Source of the DNA: Lentinus brumalis
Lineage: Eukaryota > Basidiomycota > Agaricomycetes > Polyporales > Polyporaceae
NCBI GenBank assembly: GCA_001792895.1
Contig: MARA01000012.1
Coordinates: 124,001-188,000 of the forward strand
Reading direction: 5' to 3'
DNA length: 64,000 nucleotides
Positions 1 to 9,790 of the stretch are shown here, piece by piece. Both the position numbers and the translations under genes were made by a program. The first letter of the stretch is position 1. Every line of letters begins with the position of its first letter. The notes beneath the pieces are model-generated. The model worked only from the letters and a program-made list of their open reading frames with translations, did not search any database and was not told the origin of the DNA.

Positions 1-464
1 CACGCACCCCGAGTCCCGGCAGCATTGCCTGAACGCCGTGCTCAAGCTCATCGGCATCGGGAAGACGCTCACGGCGAGCGATTACGAGATGCTGGATCCT
101 CTTCTCGGGGTACGTGCGAGCTTCTGCCGTGATTCCGCTGCTTCCCGCTGACCTCGGACGGTCGACTCAATGCTCGAACCTATGCGCTATGCAGATCTGC
201 TGGCTGATGGCGGCAGAGGTGGCGTTTACGGAGAACGCGCGGCCGATGGACAAGCTTTCAGCGATGAATTGGGCGACCGTACGGTCGGTACTCGTCGCCT
301 GTGTTCCCGTGCTCATAAAGGCACTGCCGTACCTGGGTGAGCCCCTTGCAACGTGTGACGCGTTAACAGACCACTGATTCCGCCCTGCTGTTATTTTGCT
401 GGTCGTAGAAGTGCCTCTGAACCAGATCCTGGCGCGGGCGGCCGCGTTGGTCATCCCCGCTTGA
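1..464 (+). CDS. Zn2Cys6-type transcription factor, 3' end only (cut by window start)
   Basis: Three terminal exons of a gene that begins before the window: 1-109, 195-335 and 409-464 (TGA 462-464), joined by introns with GTACGT and GTGAGC donors. The peptide is the C-terminal part of a fungal regulatory domain and matches, nearly residue for residue and with the same intron positions, the end of the complete regulator at 4804-6978 (shared stretches such as HCLNAVLKL, GIGKTLTASDYEMLDP and SVLVACVPVLIKALPYL). It is therefore a paralogous copy about 6.5 kb upstream. The frame is open through all three exons, so nothing visible marks it as dead, but the DNA-binding half lies outside the window. 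A role as a DNA-binding regulator is inferred from the paralogue. Confidence 0.75.
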
Positions 465-1162
465 CCTGGCCCGCCCGCTGTCTCCGTCAAACCCGAATGA
501 GCACTACAAGGTCCGACTGCGCAATCGTATTTCTACGGCCCCGCCTATCACGCTTGCGTGGCTGTATCGTATCCAGAAATCGTCCCTATTCACCTACGCG
601 GCATATCGTGGAGGTTGACACTCACCGCTGTATGCAGTGTCTCCACGCCAATTTGGCTGATGTCTTGCTCGCTGCGCCTCCACGATCCTCGACTGCACAG
701 CTGGCGTACAGGATCACCGACCGTCGCCGCGACGGTCGCACACTCAAGGTCCAATTCGACTGCTGATATCCGTCCGCTGCCGTCGGATCCGCGTCGCCGC
801 AGCATTTAAAGCGCAGCAAAGCTCTCTGTTGACGCAGCCTGCGCACGAAAGATAACCCTTTTGCGGCGTGCAAGAGAGTCTTGACCCTCCGATGCGCTCT
901 GCGTTCCGGGGTCTCGCTCTGAATGCTACAGCCGGAGCTGTTGATGTTGCTTCGTCGCTGCGATTGCATTACCAGCCTGTCCTCGTTTTTCCGAAGTCGG
1001 GGTCAAGAGCTCAGATGGTCAGTAGGATTCTATAAAGAGTAAGGCCCTGTGGAAGACCCAAGGAAGACCGGACTTGACCCGTGGATGGGGAAAGGGGGGT
1101 GGCAGTGCGTGCATTCGTGAGCGCGGATTCCAAGGCGCCTAAGCAGCTCCTCCTCCACCACG
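465..1162. other. intergenic, no gene seen
   Basis: Short overlapping frames on both strands show no recognisable protein and no consistent splice signals. It presumably holds the terminator of the upstream regulator and the promoter of the F-box gene at 1163. Confidence 0.5.
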
Positions 1163-3106
1163 ATGTCGCTTCTTAGGTCAGTACACTTGTCGTGGTGCCA
1201 TGGGCTGTGTGGTACTGACTGTAATTTCTACAGTAAGGAGGCATTTGTCGAGGATGTGGTCATTCTCATTGCCACTCAATGTCTCAAGATGCAACGACGA
1301 TCCCTCATCAGCCTTGCCTCCTGTTCTCGTCAACTCCGTCTTGTCTGCATGCCACTCGTCTTCTCAACCAGCTCGATCAAGTCTATTCGGTTCTGTTCAC
1401 CCCCAATACCGCCCCCGGGTATTCGTCCTTATATTCGGTGGGTTCGCTCATAGGCCCGGCGTACACACTCTAACATTCACAATCAGACGTCTCATACACG
1501 TTGGAATGCCCGATCCGTTGTACTTTGAGGAGCTGTTGAAGCAGCTCCCAGATATTCGTGCAGTTGTCTTCAATTGTGCTCATGCACGCGTTCCGCTCGC
1601 CGTCGTCGAGCAGTGTTTCCGACACGCTGGCATCGCGTCGCTCTCGTTTGCAGATACCTCGGACTGCCAGTCAGCATGGGTATATACCACTACTCGCTGT
1701 TACCCTGGTAGAGAGTCGCACCACAACTCGCTGCAACAACTTTCATACGCCGCCAATCCTTCGAAACCCACTCGTGCTGCCTACTACCAGGTAGACTGCC
1801 GCAAGGACATAGCCGAACTGGGGCCCATCATTCTCAGGATGCATCTGTCGGCGGAGTCACTATCCTTCCCCGCCGACCGTGCTCCTCTTTCCCGCATGGC
1901 GGAGCTCCCTTGGCCCTGTCTTAGGGATCTGACGCTAACAGGTCTCTACTCGGATGCTTCGCAGGTCTCCTCCATCCCACAGCTTGTCGGTGCCATGCGC
2001 AATCCACGCTCCTTGTCCATACAAGTTGGCCAACTCGCGGATCGACCGCGGCCGACGGTACTTGAGCGAGGGTGCACCGAAATGCACGCCTTGGAGTCGC
2101 TCACATTGGCCTACCCCGACCCGGACGACGCCATCTTCGCAGTCGCAGGAAAATCTTTGAGATACCTCTCAATTCGCGACCACCCTCGTCACTATCTCAA
2201 AAACATGCCGGTCAATCGGTGGTTGGCCATGCCTATCCTCTCCTCGTCGGAGTGCTTGCGCGTCCTATCGCGGATGTCGATGCCGCGTCTGGAGCACCTC
2301 GAGCTTGTGTACGAAGCAGACGAACTGGAGGAGGAACTTCTAGTCCATGTTGCCTATGCGTACTCTCACCTGCATACATTCGAGTTGCACCAATACAGGC
2401 GCAGTCCTCATGGACCTGCGCCTTTGCGCTACGTGAGTATGACTTCGTATCTCATGTCATGACCTATGCTGACTCATCTACAGAACCGCATCTCGGAAAT
2501 CGTACGATCGCTGGACACATTACGAACCCTCCGTCTCAATCTGGACTATGCCTACCAGGACGCCGCTATTCCCCAGCCACGCGCGCGTGCGGACGACGAT
2601 GACAACGCTTACAAAAGCCGTTGGGCTTCTGCGGAGGAGTTGGTTCTCTACGGGAGCGAAATCCTTACAATCTTGGAGCGACGCGAAGGTTTTCATGTGT
2701 TGGAGGAACTGTACCTCCTCTACTGCGATCCCAACACGTGCCGTCGCTGGGTGCGGTTTCTCCCATCACGCTACCCGGGAACGGTGGCGGAGCGGATTGA
2801 CTGGGGTCTGGAACCCGACAGTCTGTACGTCGTTGTACCTAATTGGCACGCTAAACTTGGATGCTCGCTGATTGTGATCCCTGTGCTTATCCTTAGCGAC
2901 TCTCCACGAGTGCACCATACCAGGTCACGGATGAGGTTGACCAGGACGCCCAGTGGCAAGATAGTTCGACGCAAGCCTCGGTGAAATATCGCGCTGCATC
3001 CTCCGCCGTAGGCTTCCTAAGGTGGAACACCACGTCGCAACGCGCAAGGACGTTTGGACACTTGCTAGGGACTGTCTACCTCACGCTCGTTCTCGTACAT
3101 TTGTGA
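1163..3106 (+). CDS. F-box / leucine-rich-type protein (agaricomycete-expanded family)
   Basis: The proposed model has five exons: 1163-1176, 1234-1437, 1487-2432, 2484-2834 and 2897-3106 (TGA 3104-3106). They sum to 575 codons with every phase consistent. The N-terminus carries an F-box-like helix pair (EDVVILIATQCL, then SLISLASCSRQLR and VCMPLVFST), the segment that in this family binds Skp1 in SCF ubiquitin ligases. The rest is a long region of weak leucine-rich character (LRDLTLTGLYS, ALESLTLAYPDP, RLEHLELVYE, VLEELYLLY), expected to recognise targets. The start is set by a 14-nt first exon (MSLL) splicing into the F-box frame. The last intron is ambiguous: donor 2825 gives a basic tail ending at 2984 (530 aa), and donor 2835 gives an acidic tail ending at 3106. 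The substrate is unknown. Such genes are numerous in mushrooms and evolve fast. Confidence 0.7.
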
Positions 3107-3260
3107 TGCCTTGGTTGAATCCTATAGCTTTCAGACTAAAGCTCCGGAAACACGGGGACGCAGTAAAACCGATCTCGAAGAGAGCTTTTCAAACTCAGGC
3201 ATGATTCAAAAATTTCAAAACTTAACATAACGAATGACAGCCAAGGCTACGAATACGTGT

Positions 3261-3704
3261 TTAGAGAGAGATGGGCGCGCAGCCAATAGAAATGAGGCCG
3301 CCCTGTCAACAAGCAGTACGAGGTCAGTATTCGCCCCCAGCCCAGCATTCGAGTACGAGCAACTCACGACGTTGTTGTTCTGGCAGCACACAGCCTGCGA
3401 CGCGCACGCGTTTCCGCTGCCGAGGCCGACGGCAGAGATCGGCGAGCACCCGAGCCCGAGCTGCGCGGTCACGCCCTGGAGGTCGATCCCGAGGACGGAG
3501 AGGAGCGCAGAGCCCGCGGCAGAGTCCGACTACCGTCAAAATTATGGTCAGCATTCGTCTCAAGCTGCGTAGAAGGGATTGGGAGACGGGACGTACGCTC
3601 TCGACGCTGTTGCAGCACTGCACTGGCCCGGTGCTGCAGCTGTCGGCGGCGGCCGCAAGGAGGGCGAAGGACAGAGTGGAGACGACGGCGAGGCGGGCGA
3701 ACAT
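3261..3704 (-). CDS. class I hydrophobin
   Basis: Three exons on the reverse strand (3704-3597, 3529-3368, 3302-3261) encode 103 aa with consistent phases. Residues 1-20 form a signal peptide (MFARLAVVSTLSFALLAAAA). The eight cysteines follow the hydrophobin order C, CC, C, C, CC, C: DSCSTGPVQCCNSVES, then GLGCSPISAVG, ACASQAVCCQNNNV and IGCAPISL at the end. The spacing, the CSPI motif and the two introns fit class I proteins of basidiomycetes. These are secreted and self-assemble into amphipathic rodlet layers on hyphae, spores and air spaces of fruit bodies. A TATA box lies about 150 bp upstream and a CT-rich leader lies between it and the ATG. It is the only intact hydrophobin in the window. 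Two decayed relatives lie at 40.8 and 41.8-44.8 kb. Confidence 0.93.
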
Positions 3705-3848
3705 GGTGTTAAGGCTCGGAGGGAGTGTCAGCGGGTAGGGGATGCTCGAGATTGCTGGGGCAGATTCAGAGGCAAAGGCAAAGGCAAGAGTGCGAGTGCG
3801 AGTGCGAGTGCGTCGAGTGCTGCTGATCCTCTCTCGCAGGTCGGCGGA

Positions 3849-3858
3849 CTTATATATG
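3849..3858 (-). promoter_or_regulatory. TATA box of the hydrophobin gene
   Basis: CATATATAAG on the reverse strand, about 145-155 bp upstream of the ATG at 3704. The stretch between holds a (CACTCG)n-like CT-rich tract at about 3786-3815, typical of leaders of strongly expressed fungal genes. Confidence 0.6.
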
Positions 3859-4803
3859 CGCAGGGATGGCCCGGGCGCTGCTGCGGGAGCTCTTCACTCG
3901 GTCGAGCCTTCGTATGTAAATCGACAATGTGAGTGAAGAGCAGTACCCGACGGCTCGAGGCGCGAGGCTCGTCAGAGGCGCAAAGGCGGGGCGCGCGTCG
4001 GCTGTTCGGTCCATTATGGCTTCCGGCATCGCTTGGGCTGTCCGTTACGTGGCTCTCCATGAGGAGTGAGGTTCGGGCAAGACCTCTTTTGAAGTCTTAC
4101 TGCGGCATTTTCTGCAGTATTCCGTGGGCGACTGAACACTCAGTGCTGCGACCGAGACCTTCATGGACGTGTCGGTCAGTGAACAGGTCGCTGTGAAGCT
4201 CGAGACTAGGACTCGTCGAGGTGACAGTGAGGCTTAAGTGAGGTCCTACTAAGTCTGAGTGCAGTTCATGGCTTGTTTTTTCAGTAAAGGCGCACATGTC
4301 GCTATGTAGCGGTCTTCGCTCCGTCTGAATAAGTCTGAATGGAGACCTCCCAACATTCAGACTCCGAATGGACTCCGCTTCCTTCGGGAGTCGGAGGGGT
4401 TAACCGCTTGTTGACGATCCATCTGATCACCGCTCACTCGTGGGCAGAATTCATTGGATTCAGTCGGACAGGTCGATGCCGGCACTGTGCGACCGTGAGG
4501 GCTTGAACACTCGGGATGCCCGAGGTGAGATCGCGCAGCCCGGGATTTGTTATAGTGATCAGTGTGGCTGAGCTTTATAGCCACCTATGAAGCTTTCCAG
4601 ATCATCCACCAAGGATTTCTGGGCGTCGCGGTACGCGTCTACTCACCCTCGGCCAACATGCCCAGCCGGTTGCGTTTCACAGTGACTTCTGCAGTCTGGG
4701 TTGCGGATGGGGCGAACTTGAATGCCAGCAGGTCCCTATAAGCCGGCGTCACTGGATGATGGGCGTCACTGAACGACTTTGCCCTCGACATCCATCCTCA
4801 CCT
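3859..4803. other. intergenic, no gene seen
   Basis: Upstream regions of the hydrophobin (reverse) and of the zinc-cluster regulator (forward) meet here. Several copies of GTCTGAAT or its complement ATTCAGAC occur at about 4323-4363, including one inverted pair. No coding frame looks real. Confidence 0.45.
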
Positions 4804-6978
4804 ATGGCGAAGACGTGTGTTCTGTGCAGGCAAGTGCAACAGACCTATTTTCTGACATCTGCACTGATCGCAGAACCTATCACAGGCAGCGGTCTGAGGT
4901 TAGTTCTCACTATGGCTCTTTGATGACGACGACGGCGGTCTGAGGCCGCTCCTCCAGCGATGCGACGGCATTCAGCCGATCTGCGGACAATGCACGGAGT
5001 TTGGCACCACAGACGCCTGCGACTACAGCAGTCGCGCCGTAGAACCCAGCTCAAAAACCTCCCACCTCCTGCAGAAAGGAGCTGCCTACCGTGTCGGTGA
5101 GCCCGACCATTGGTCTGCTTCGCATCCAGGACTTACAGTTCATCTTTGTGCCAGGAAGAGAAAGAGAGTAGGCGACACGGGTGCACCTTTCGCACACAGA
5201 CGCAGTCTGCTGATGTGTTTGTTCCCAGAAATGCGATGCAAAACGGCCGTACTGCACGACATGCAAGACCTCCAACAAGTGCGTGTATGAAGACGACGCT
5301 CAGCGGAACCTCATTCAATGCCTCGTCGCTCGAACTCGCGAGCTGGAGGAGCGCTTGGCTTTCGCCGAGCAATCATCCCATGAGTCCCGGCCCCAGCATG
5401 GAAACAGAGCATCGTCACCTGGTAGCGCCCCTGTTCTACGGCCTAGCAGCTTGCCCATCGCGGCTTTCGGCGCCTTCCCTGTCTGGAAGCCTCCCAGGAC
5501 GGACTTGCCTGTTTCCGCCCTCTTGACTTCCCGAACGACTCTAGAACTCTTCCGGGACTTGTAAGTCGTCTTCGGGTTGATATCTGTCGGCAGGCCCTGA
5601 TTCCACCAGCCGAATACGGTTCCTTGCCTTCAGCCCTCACGTAGGTGTTCAGCTGAGCCCTGCGGCCAGCGATGCGGTCGCAATGGGCGACTTCAACAGT
5701 CCCCACATCCACCCCTCACTCATACATGTCGCACAACTCTACGGCTGTATGATATGGCAGCAGATCCACCGCACGACCTCGCTGGCCACCATGGAGTTCA
5801 TCGAGCTCGAAGCGACGCTCTCGCTTCTGACCGCCGACACGACACCTCTTATCCAGATCCAGGTACATAACACGCTCGGTATCTACTTCTTGATTCTCCG
5901 CAAGTTCTCGGAAGGTTCCGAGCAGATACGGCTCGCTTCTGAGGTGGTTCGGCGGCATGGCTTGCGGTTCATCCCCCCCTCGGCGGATTTATGGGATCCG
6001 CTAGTCGAGTGCGTCCCAGCGGACGAAGAGCTGGTATGCGCACTCAGTCACCTTCTCTACATAACCATCGACCGTCAAATGGTCCTGGGAATCCCCTCAG
6101 ATCTGGGCGCCGAGTACGAGCAGGACTTTTATGCCGTCCCCGTGAGTGTAGCCGTTCCTTCTCTTCAAAGCATAATTCCCTGACCTTGCAGCCGTCACAG
6201 ATGATGTATCCGACACTTTCCCGCACCGCTTTGTCTATCTTTCGTGCCCGTGGGGCGCTTCTCCTCCAACGCACGCGCCAGCTTTCCGCCCGTCTCAGCG
6301 CTCTCCCCACATGTCCATGGGAACTCCATCTCGCGCAGGGCGCGCAAGAAGAGCAACCCTGGGTCGCCGAGTACTGGTCGCTCCTGGAAGAAGTCGAGAC
6401 GAACCTCGCGAACCTCAACCCGGCACTCCTCAAGGCGTCCCTGCATCCCGAACTGCAGCCTTCCACCCAGGGTTTCAAGATCTGCCTCATCGTCGCACTC
6501 ACCGTCGAAGCGGAGTTGCACCATCTCGCCCCGCGCAGGCACCCCGAGTCGCGGCAGCATTGCCTGAACGCCGTGCTCAAGCTCGTCGGCATAGGGAAGA
6601 CGCTCACGGCGAGCGATTACGAGATGCTGGATCCTATCCTCGGGGTACGTGCGAGCTTCTGCCGTGATACCGCTGCTTTCCGCTGACCTCGGACGTTCCG
6701 ACACAATGCGCCATGCAGATCTGCTGGCTCACGGCGGCAAAGGTGGCGTTTACGGAGAGCGCGCGGCCGATGGACGAGCTCTCTGCGATGAACTGGGCGA
6801 CCGTACGGTCAGTGCTCGTCGCCTGCGTTCCCGTGCTGATAAAAGCACTGCCGTACCTCGGTGAGCATCTTGCAGCATGTGATGCAGTGAAAGGACGACT
6901 GACGCCGCGTCGCTGATCGCAGAAGTGCCGTTGAACCAGATCCTCGAGCGAGCAGCCGCGTTCGTCATCCCGACTTGA
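4804..6978 (+). CDS. transcription factor with two tandem Zn2Cys6 clusters
   Basis: Ten exons are inferred: 4804-4829, 4886-4898, 4958-5030, 5075-5096, 5155-5167, 5229-5560, 5610-6141, 6192-6644, 6719-6860 and 6923-6978. They total 554 codons with phases closed. Cluster 1 (residues about 5-37) reads CVLCRQRSERCD, then ICGQC and DACDYS. Cluster 2 reads SCLPCRKRKRKCD, then YCTTC and NKCVYE. Both fit C-x2-C-x6-C-x6-C-x2-C-x6-8-C. A leucine-type linker follows (LVARTRELEERLAFAE). The C-terminal half, from FRDFRIRF through HPSLIHVAQLYGCMIW to VIPT, is the regulatory region shared with the truncated paralogue at 1-464. The first intron uses a GC-AG donor and two 13-nt microexons encode the linker of each cluster. 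The donor of the 5031-5074 intron (GTCGCG) is the weakest part of the model. Nuclear DNA binding is inferred; targets are unknown. Confidence 0.75.
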
Positions 6979-7655
6979 GGCGGCATGGCGCGACCTCGAC
7001 TATCTGCAGCTTCTACCTCCGGTCCTGTTGCTGTCTGACATGGTATCGACCATCCACATTTGTGCAATGCCCGCTCGCGGTGACACACTGTGTTTCCTGC
7101 AGCCCGTTCATGGAACAGTCTGCCCGAAGACGCCGCCATGCGCGTTGGCTCACTCTCACGGTCGAAGATAAGTTCGCAAGTGGTCGTCGATCTCTCTCGA
7201 GCCTCAAGAAGCTCAGGGATGCTCGACTAATTCTCGCAGCGTATACTTCCGCTACATAGCGCGTGAGCCTTGAAGTTTGGAGAGGGATATATACTGATTT
7301 GGAAGGGCCGGGCGCGGACCAAGTAATACTACTTATCAACACAGGAGAGGTACCTGGAGTAACGTGGCTCACGTTGATCTACGTTTATGCTCCCGGAAAT
7401 GGGTACATCCGAGGCATGCACTTGTAAGCTGCCGTATGATTCTCATATTGTTTGCCGCGTACCACTAATTGCTCCGGGCACGGCACGCTGCCGCGATTGC
7501 GGCAGGCTTGGACTGTGAATCTGCATGTCAGTTTGCGAGAGACGATCTACAAGCAGTTCATCCCTACTCGTACGTATGCAACAAGAAGGACCGAAGAGGT
7601 CGGATGAGGTTAAGAACATGGCGGTCGGGGGCATAATGGGCGCTTCAGGTCGCCG
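6979..7655. other. intergenic, no gene seen
   Basis: Between the zinc-cluster regulator and the first copy of the 1.9-kb repeat. Only short incoherent frames are present. Confidence 0.45.
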
Positions 7656-7878
7656 CGGTCACAGGACCGTGATCCGACAGTCGAACGGTTGGGGACAGTC
7701 GGTCGCCCTTCACACTTGCCTTCACACTACTACTCGTTCATTACTTATAACAATTGTCTCTGTCACTCCTTCTCCTCTTTCCCCTCTCCCTCTCCCTCTC
7801 CCCCCCTCTCCACGGCTTCCCCTCAACCTCGACGCGCTGGTCGTCGTTCGCCACGTTCTCCTCGACCCATTGCCCGAC

Positions 7879-8922
7879 ATGCTCGCCGTCGCCCCCGCCC
7901 AGCACCCCTTCTCGTCCAAGACAAACCTCTCGACGACCCGCTCCCTCAAGGTCCACTTCAAGCTCCCCGTGATCAAGAAGGCCGCCCCCACCGTCTCAGT
8001 CACGAACACGACCGCTGCGTGTGTCCCTACGGCCTTGCAGCCTGTCATCGACTCGTCTCCAAGCTGCGTTCCATTCCCATCATCTCCGACTCCATGTCCG
8101 TCTCGGAAGAGGGCTATTAGCGAGGACGGATATGTCTTGCGCGATGGGAGCGAGGAGGGTGAAGACCAGCCGATGGACGTGGACGAGCCGAACGAGACAC
8201 AGGGAAGCACCGCTGCACTTCACCATCGTATATCCCACATCGACGTCTTCCGCCGCCGCTCCAAGTCCTGCGTGCACCGGGACTCCCAGCACCCTCGGAG
8301 GTCTCATCATGGGCCCGATAAGCCCGTTCTTCCTCCCCATGCGCCCGATCAGCCGGCGAGGAAGCGGCCAGCCGTGCGCCGCGAGAGTATGAGTGCGGGC
8401 AACCCCTTGCCGAAGACCGTGCGGAAGGCGAAGCGTGTCGTCGCGGACGCTCAATTCCTCGCGTCCCTACACAGCAGCATTGCTCTCCAGGTGCGCACGC
8501 GGCTCGACGGCGGGGTCGCCAGCGAGGGTGACGAGTGTGCGATGCAAGACGCGCTTCTTGTCGAGCGTATCTGGCACGCGCTCATCGACTTGGGCTACAA
8601 GCCGGTACCTCTCGACGAGCCCTCGCCTCTGCCCGATGCCTCTACCCAGCCCACGACTGCCACGTCTCTCGATCCAGTGCGAGAGGCTGCGGACCGCGCA
8701 GCCCGTCGCACCAAGGCGGTGTCCTGCGGCCCGTTCACGTTTGGCCCTCAGGATCTCCCGCCCGCGTCTTCTGGACCTGTGCCTGTCCAGCAGCTCGTTG
8801 CATCCCTGATCTTGCGGCACCGCGACCGCACCGCAGCGCGTCCTCGATCGGCATCGAAGACGCGCGCCGGGGGCAAACACCTTGCCTCGCCCTCGCCGCT
8901 ATCCCAGTCTGCCACACCATGA
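7879..8922 (+). CDS. conserved duplicated ORF, unknown function (copy 1)
   Basis: A single-exon frame of 347 aa. The start is placed at MLAVAPAQHPFSSK because this ATG follows a long CT-rich leader and is the first Met shared by both copies. The product is rich in Pro, Ser, Arg and Ala and looks largely disordered. Basic patches (PSRKRAIS, ARKRPAVRRES, KTVRKAKRVV) resemble nuclear-localisation signals, an acidic patch (EEGEDQPMDVDEP) sits near residue 100, and a more helical core contains ADAQFLASLHSSIALQVRTR and LLVERIWHALIDLG. I recognise no family. By hand count the copies differ at about 11 residues with a similar number of silent changes and no indels in 1,044 bp. That hints at constraint on the protein. 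It could alternatively be a passenger of a repeat. Confidence 0.5.
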   Translation: MLAVAPAQHPFSSKTNLSTTRSLKVHFKLPVIKKAAPTVSVTNTTAACVPTALQPVIDSSPSCVPFPSSPTPCPSRKRAISEDGYVLRDGSEEGEDQPMDVDEPNETQGSTAALHHRISHIDVFRRRSKSCVHRDSQHPRRSHHGPDKPVLPPHAPDQPARKRPAVRRESMSAGNPLPKTVRKAKRVVADAQFLASLHSSIALQVRTRLDGGVASEGDECAMQDALLVERIWHALIDLGYKPVPLDEPSPLPDASTQPTTATSLDPVREAADRAARRTKAVSCGPFTFGPQDLPPASSGPVPVQQLVASLILRHRDRTAARPRSASKTRAGGKHLASPSPLSQSATP

Positions 8923-9320
8923 CCAACGCTGCTCCACTCCGGACCACCTAATCGTATCAGCTGCGCCCGATACGCCTTCATGACTTCGCACGCTGGGACA
9001 AGTCTCGTGCCCGCATGACGATTGTAAGCCCGATTTCACCGCGCCTGTCATAGTGGTCTGACCTTCGCCGCCGTCTAGATGAACACATCACACATCTACC
9101 TACCATGCATAATTGTTAATATCTAATCCTTCTCCTCGGCATCTACCACCGGTACTCTTGGCTCTCGCGCACATCTGGATACCAAAGCGGAAGAGGTTCT
9201 TACGGCGTCAAACAAGAAGCAAATACACCCTCATTGTCATATATCAATCATCCCGGCGGCGTCGCAAAGCAAATATAATCCTCGTACATACCTGTATCCC
9301 TACGCGTCCTTTCCTTCCTG

Positions 9321-9361
9321 CCCCTCCCTACCCGCCCCTCCTACCCGCCCCTCCCTACCCG
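9321..9361. repeat. short minisatellite in repeat copy 1
   Basis: About three units of a 13-14 bp pyrimidine-rich motif (CTACCCGCCCCTC). The corresponding spot in copy 2 (19057-19112) carries a different unit. Confidence 0.7.
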
Positions 9362-9639
9362 TTCACCTCCCTCGCGCCCCCTCCCTCGCGCATACCCCTT
9401 CACCATCCCGTGGCATACTTACCTCTTCGCTGGCCCTAGAGGCTCGAATGTCTAGTCGCGCGCCGTCGCCGTCGTATGCATGTGTCGCAGTAGATCCAGC
9501 TTGAATATGGCATTCTTTTCTGCCGCGCTCGTCGGTGGCGGTGATGTGCGACCGTAGCAGCCTGAGGGCGGGGCGCCGGGTGGTTAGGCGATCAGCGGAG
9601 TGCGAACGCGATGCACCAGATGCAAGCTCGACCTTACGG

Positions 9640-9785
9640 TGTTCTGGGGAGGTTATAGGGACGGTGGGGCCTCTAGACACGGTGGGGGATCTATAGACGC
9701 ACGGGGGACTCGAGGGGGCTATAGGTGGTGGGTGTTCTGGGGCTGTAGGGAGGGAGGGCTCGAGGGGCTGTAGGGACTGGAGCTA
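9640..9785 (+). repeat. G-rich degenerate tandem array
   Basis: Runs of GGGG/GGGGG recur every 15-25 bp with imperfect units resembling CTCGAGGGGCTGTAGGG. The + strand could form G-quadruplexes. It lies just beyond the end of repeat copy 1 and has no counterpart after copy 2. Confidence 0.55.
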
Positions 9786-9790
9786 CAGTG

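Larger units (their letters stand above)
7656..9535 (+). repeat. 1.9-kb direct repeat, copy 1
   Basis: This segment is nearly identical to 17424-19297. Similarity begins at CGCGGTCACAGGACCGTGAT and runs through a CT-rich leader, a 1,044-bp open frame and about 600 bp of 3' flank, ending near the (C/T)-rich minisatellite and the block with GTCGCGCGCCGTCGCC. The copies differ by scattered substitutions and by the minisatellite. No terminal inverted repeats or obvious target duplications were found, so a segmental duplication is as likely as a mobile element. Confidence 0.85.

Noticed and set aside
4323..4363. GTCTGAAT/ATTCAGAC repeats as a binding-site array
   Set aside because: The words are short and irregularly spaced and match no site I can name with confidence.
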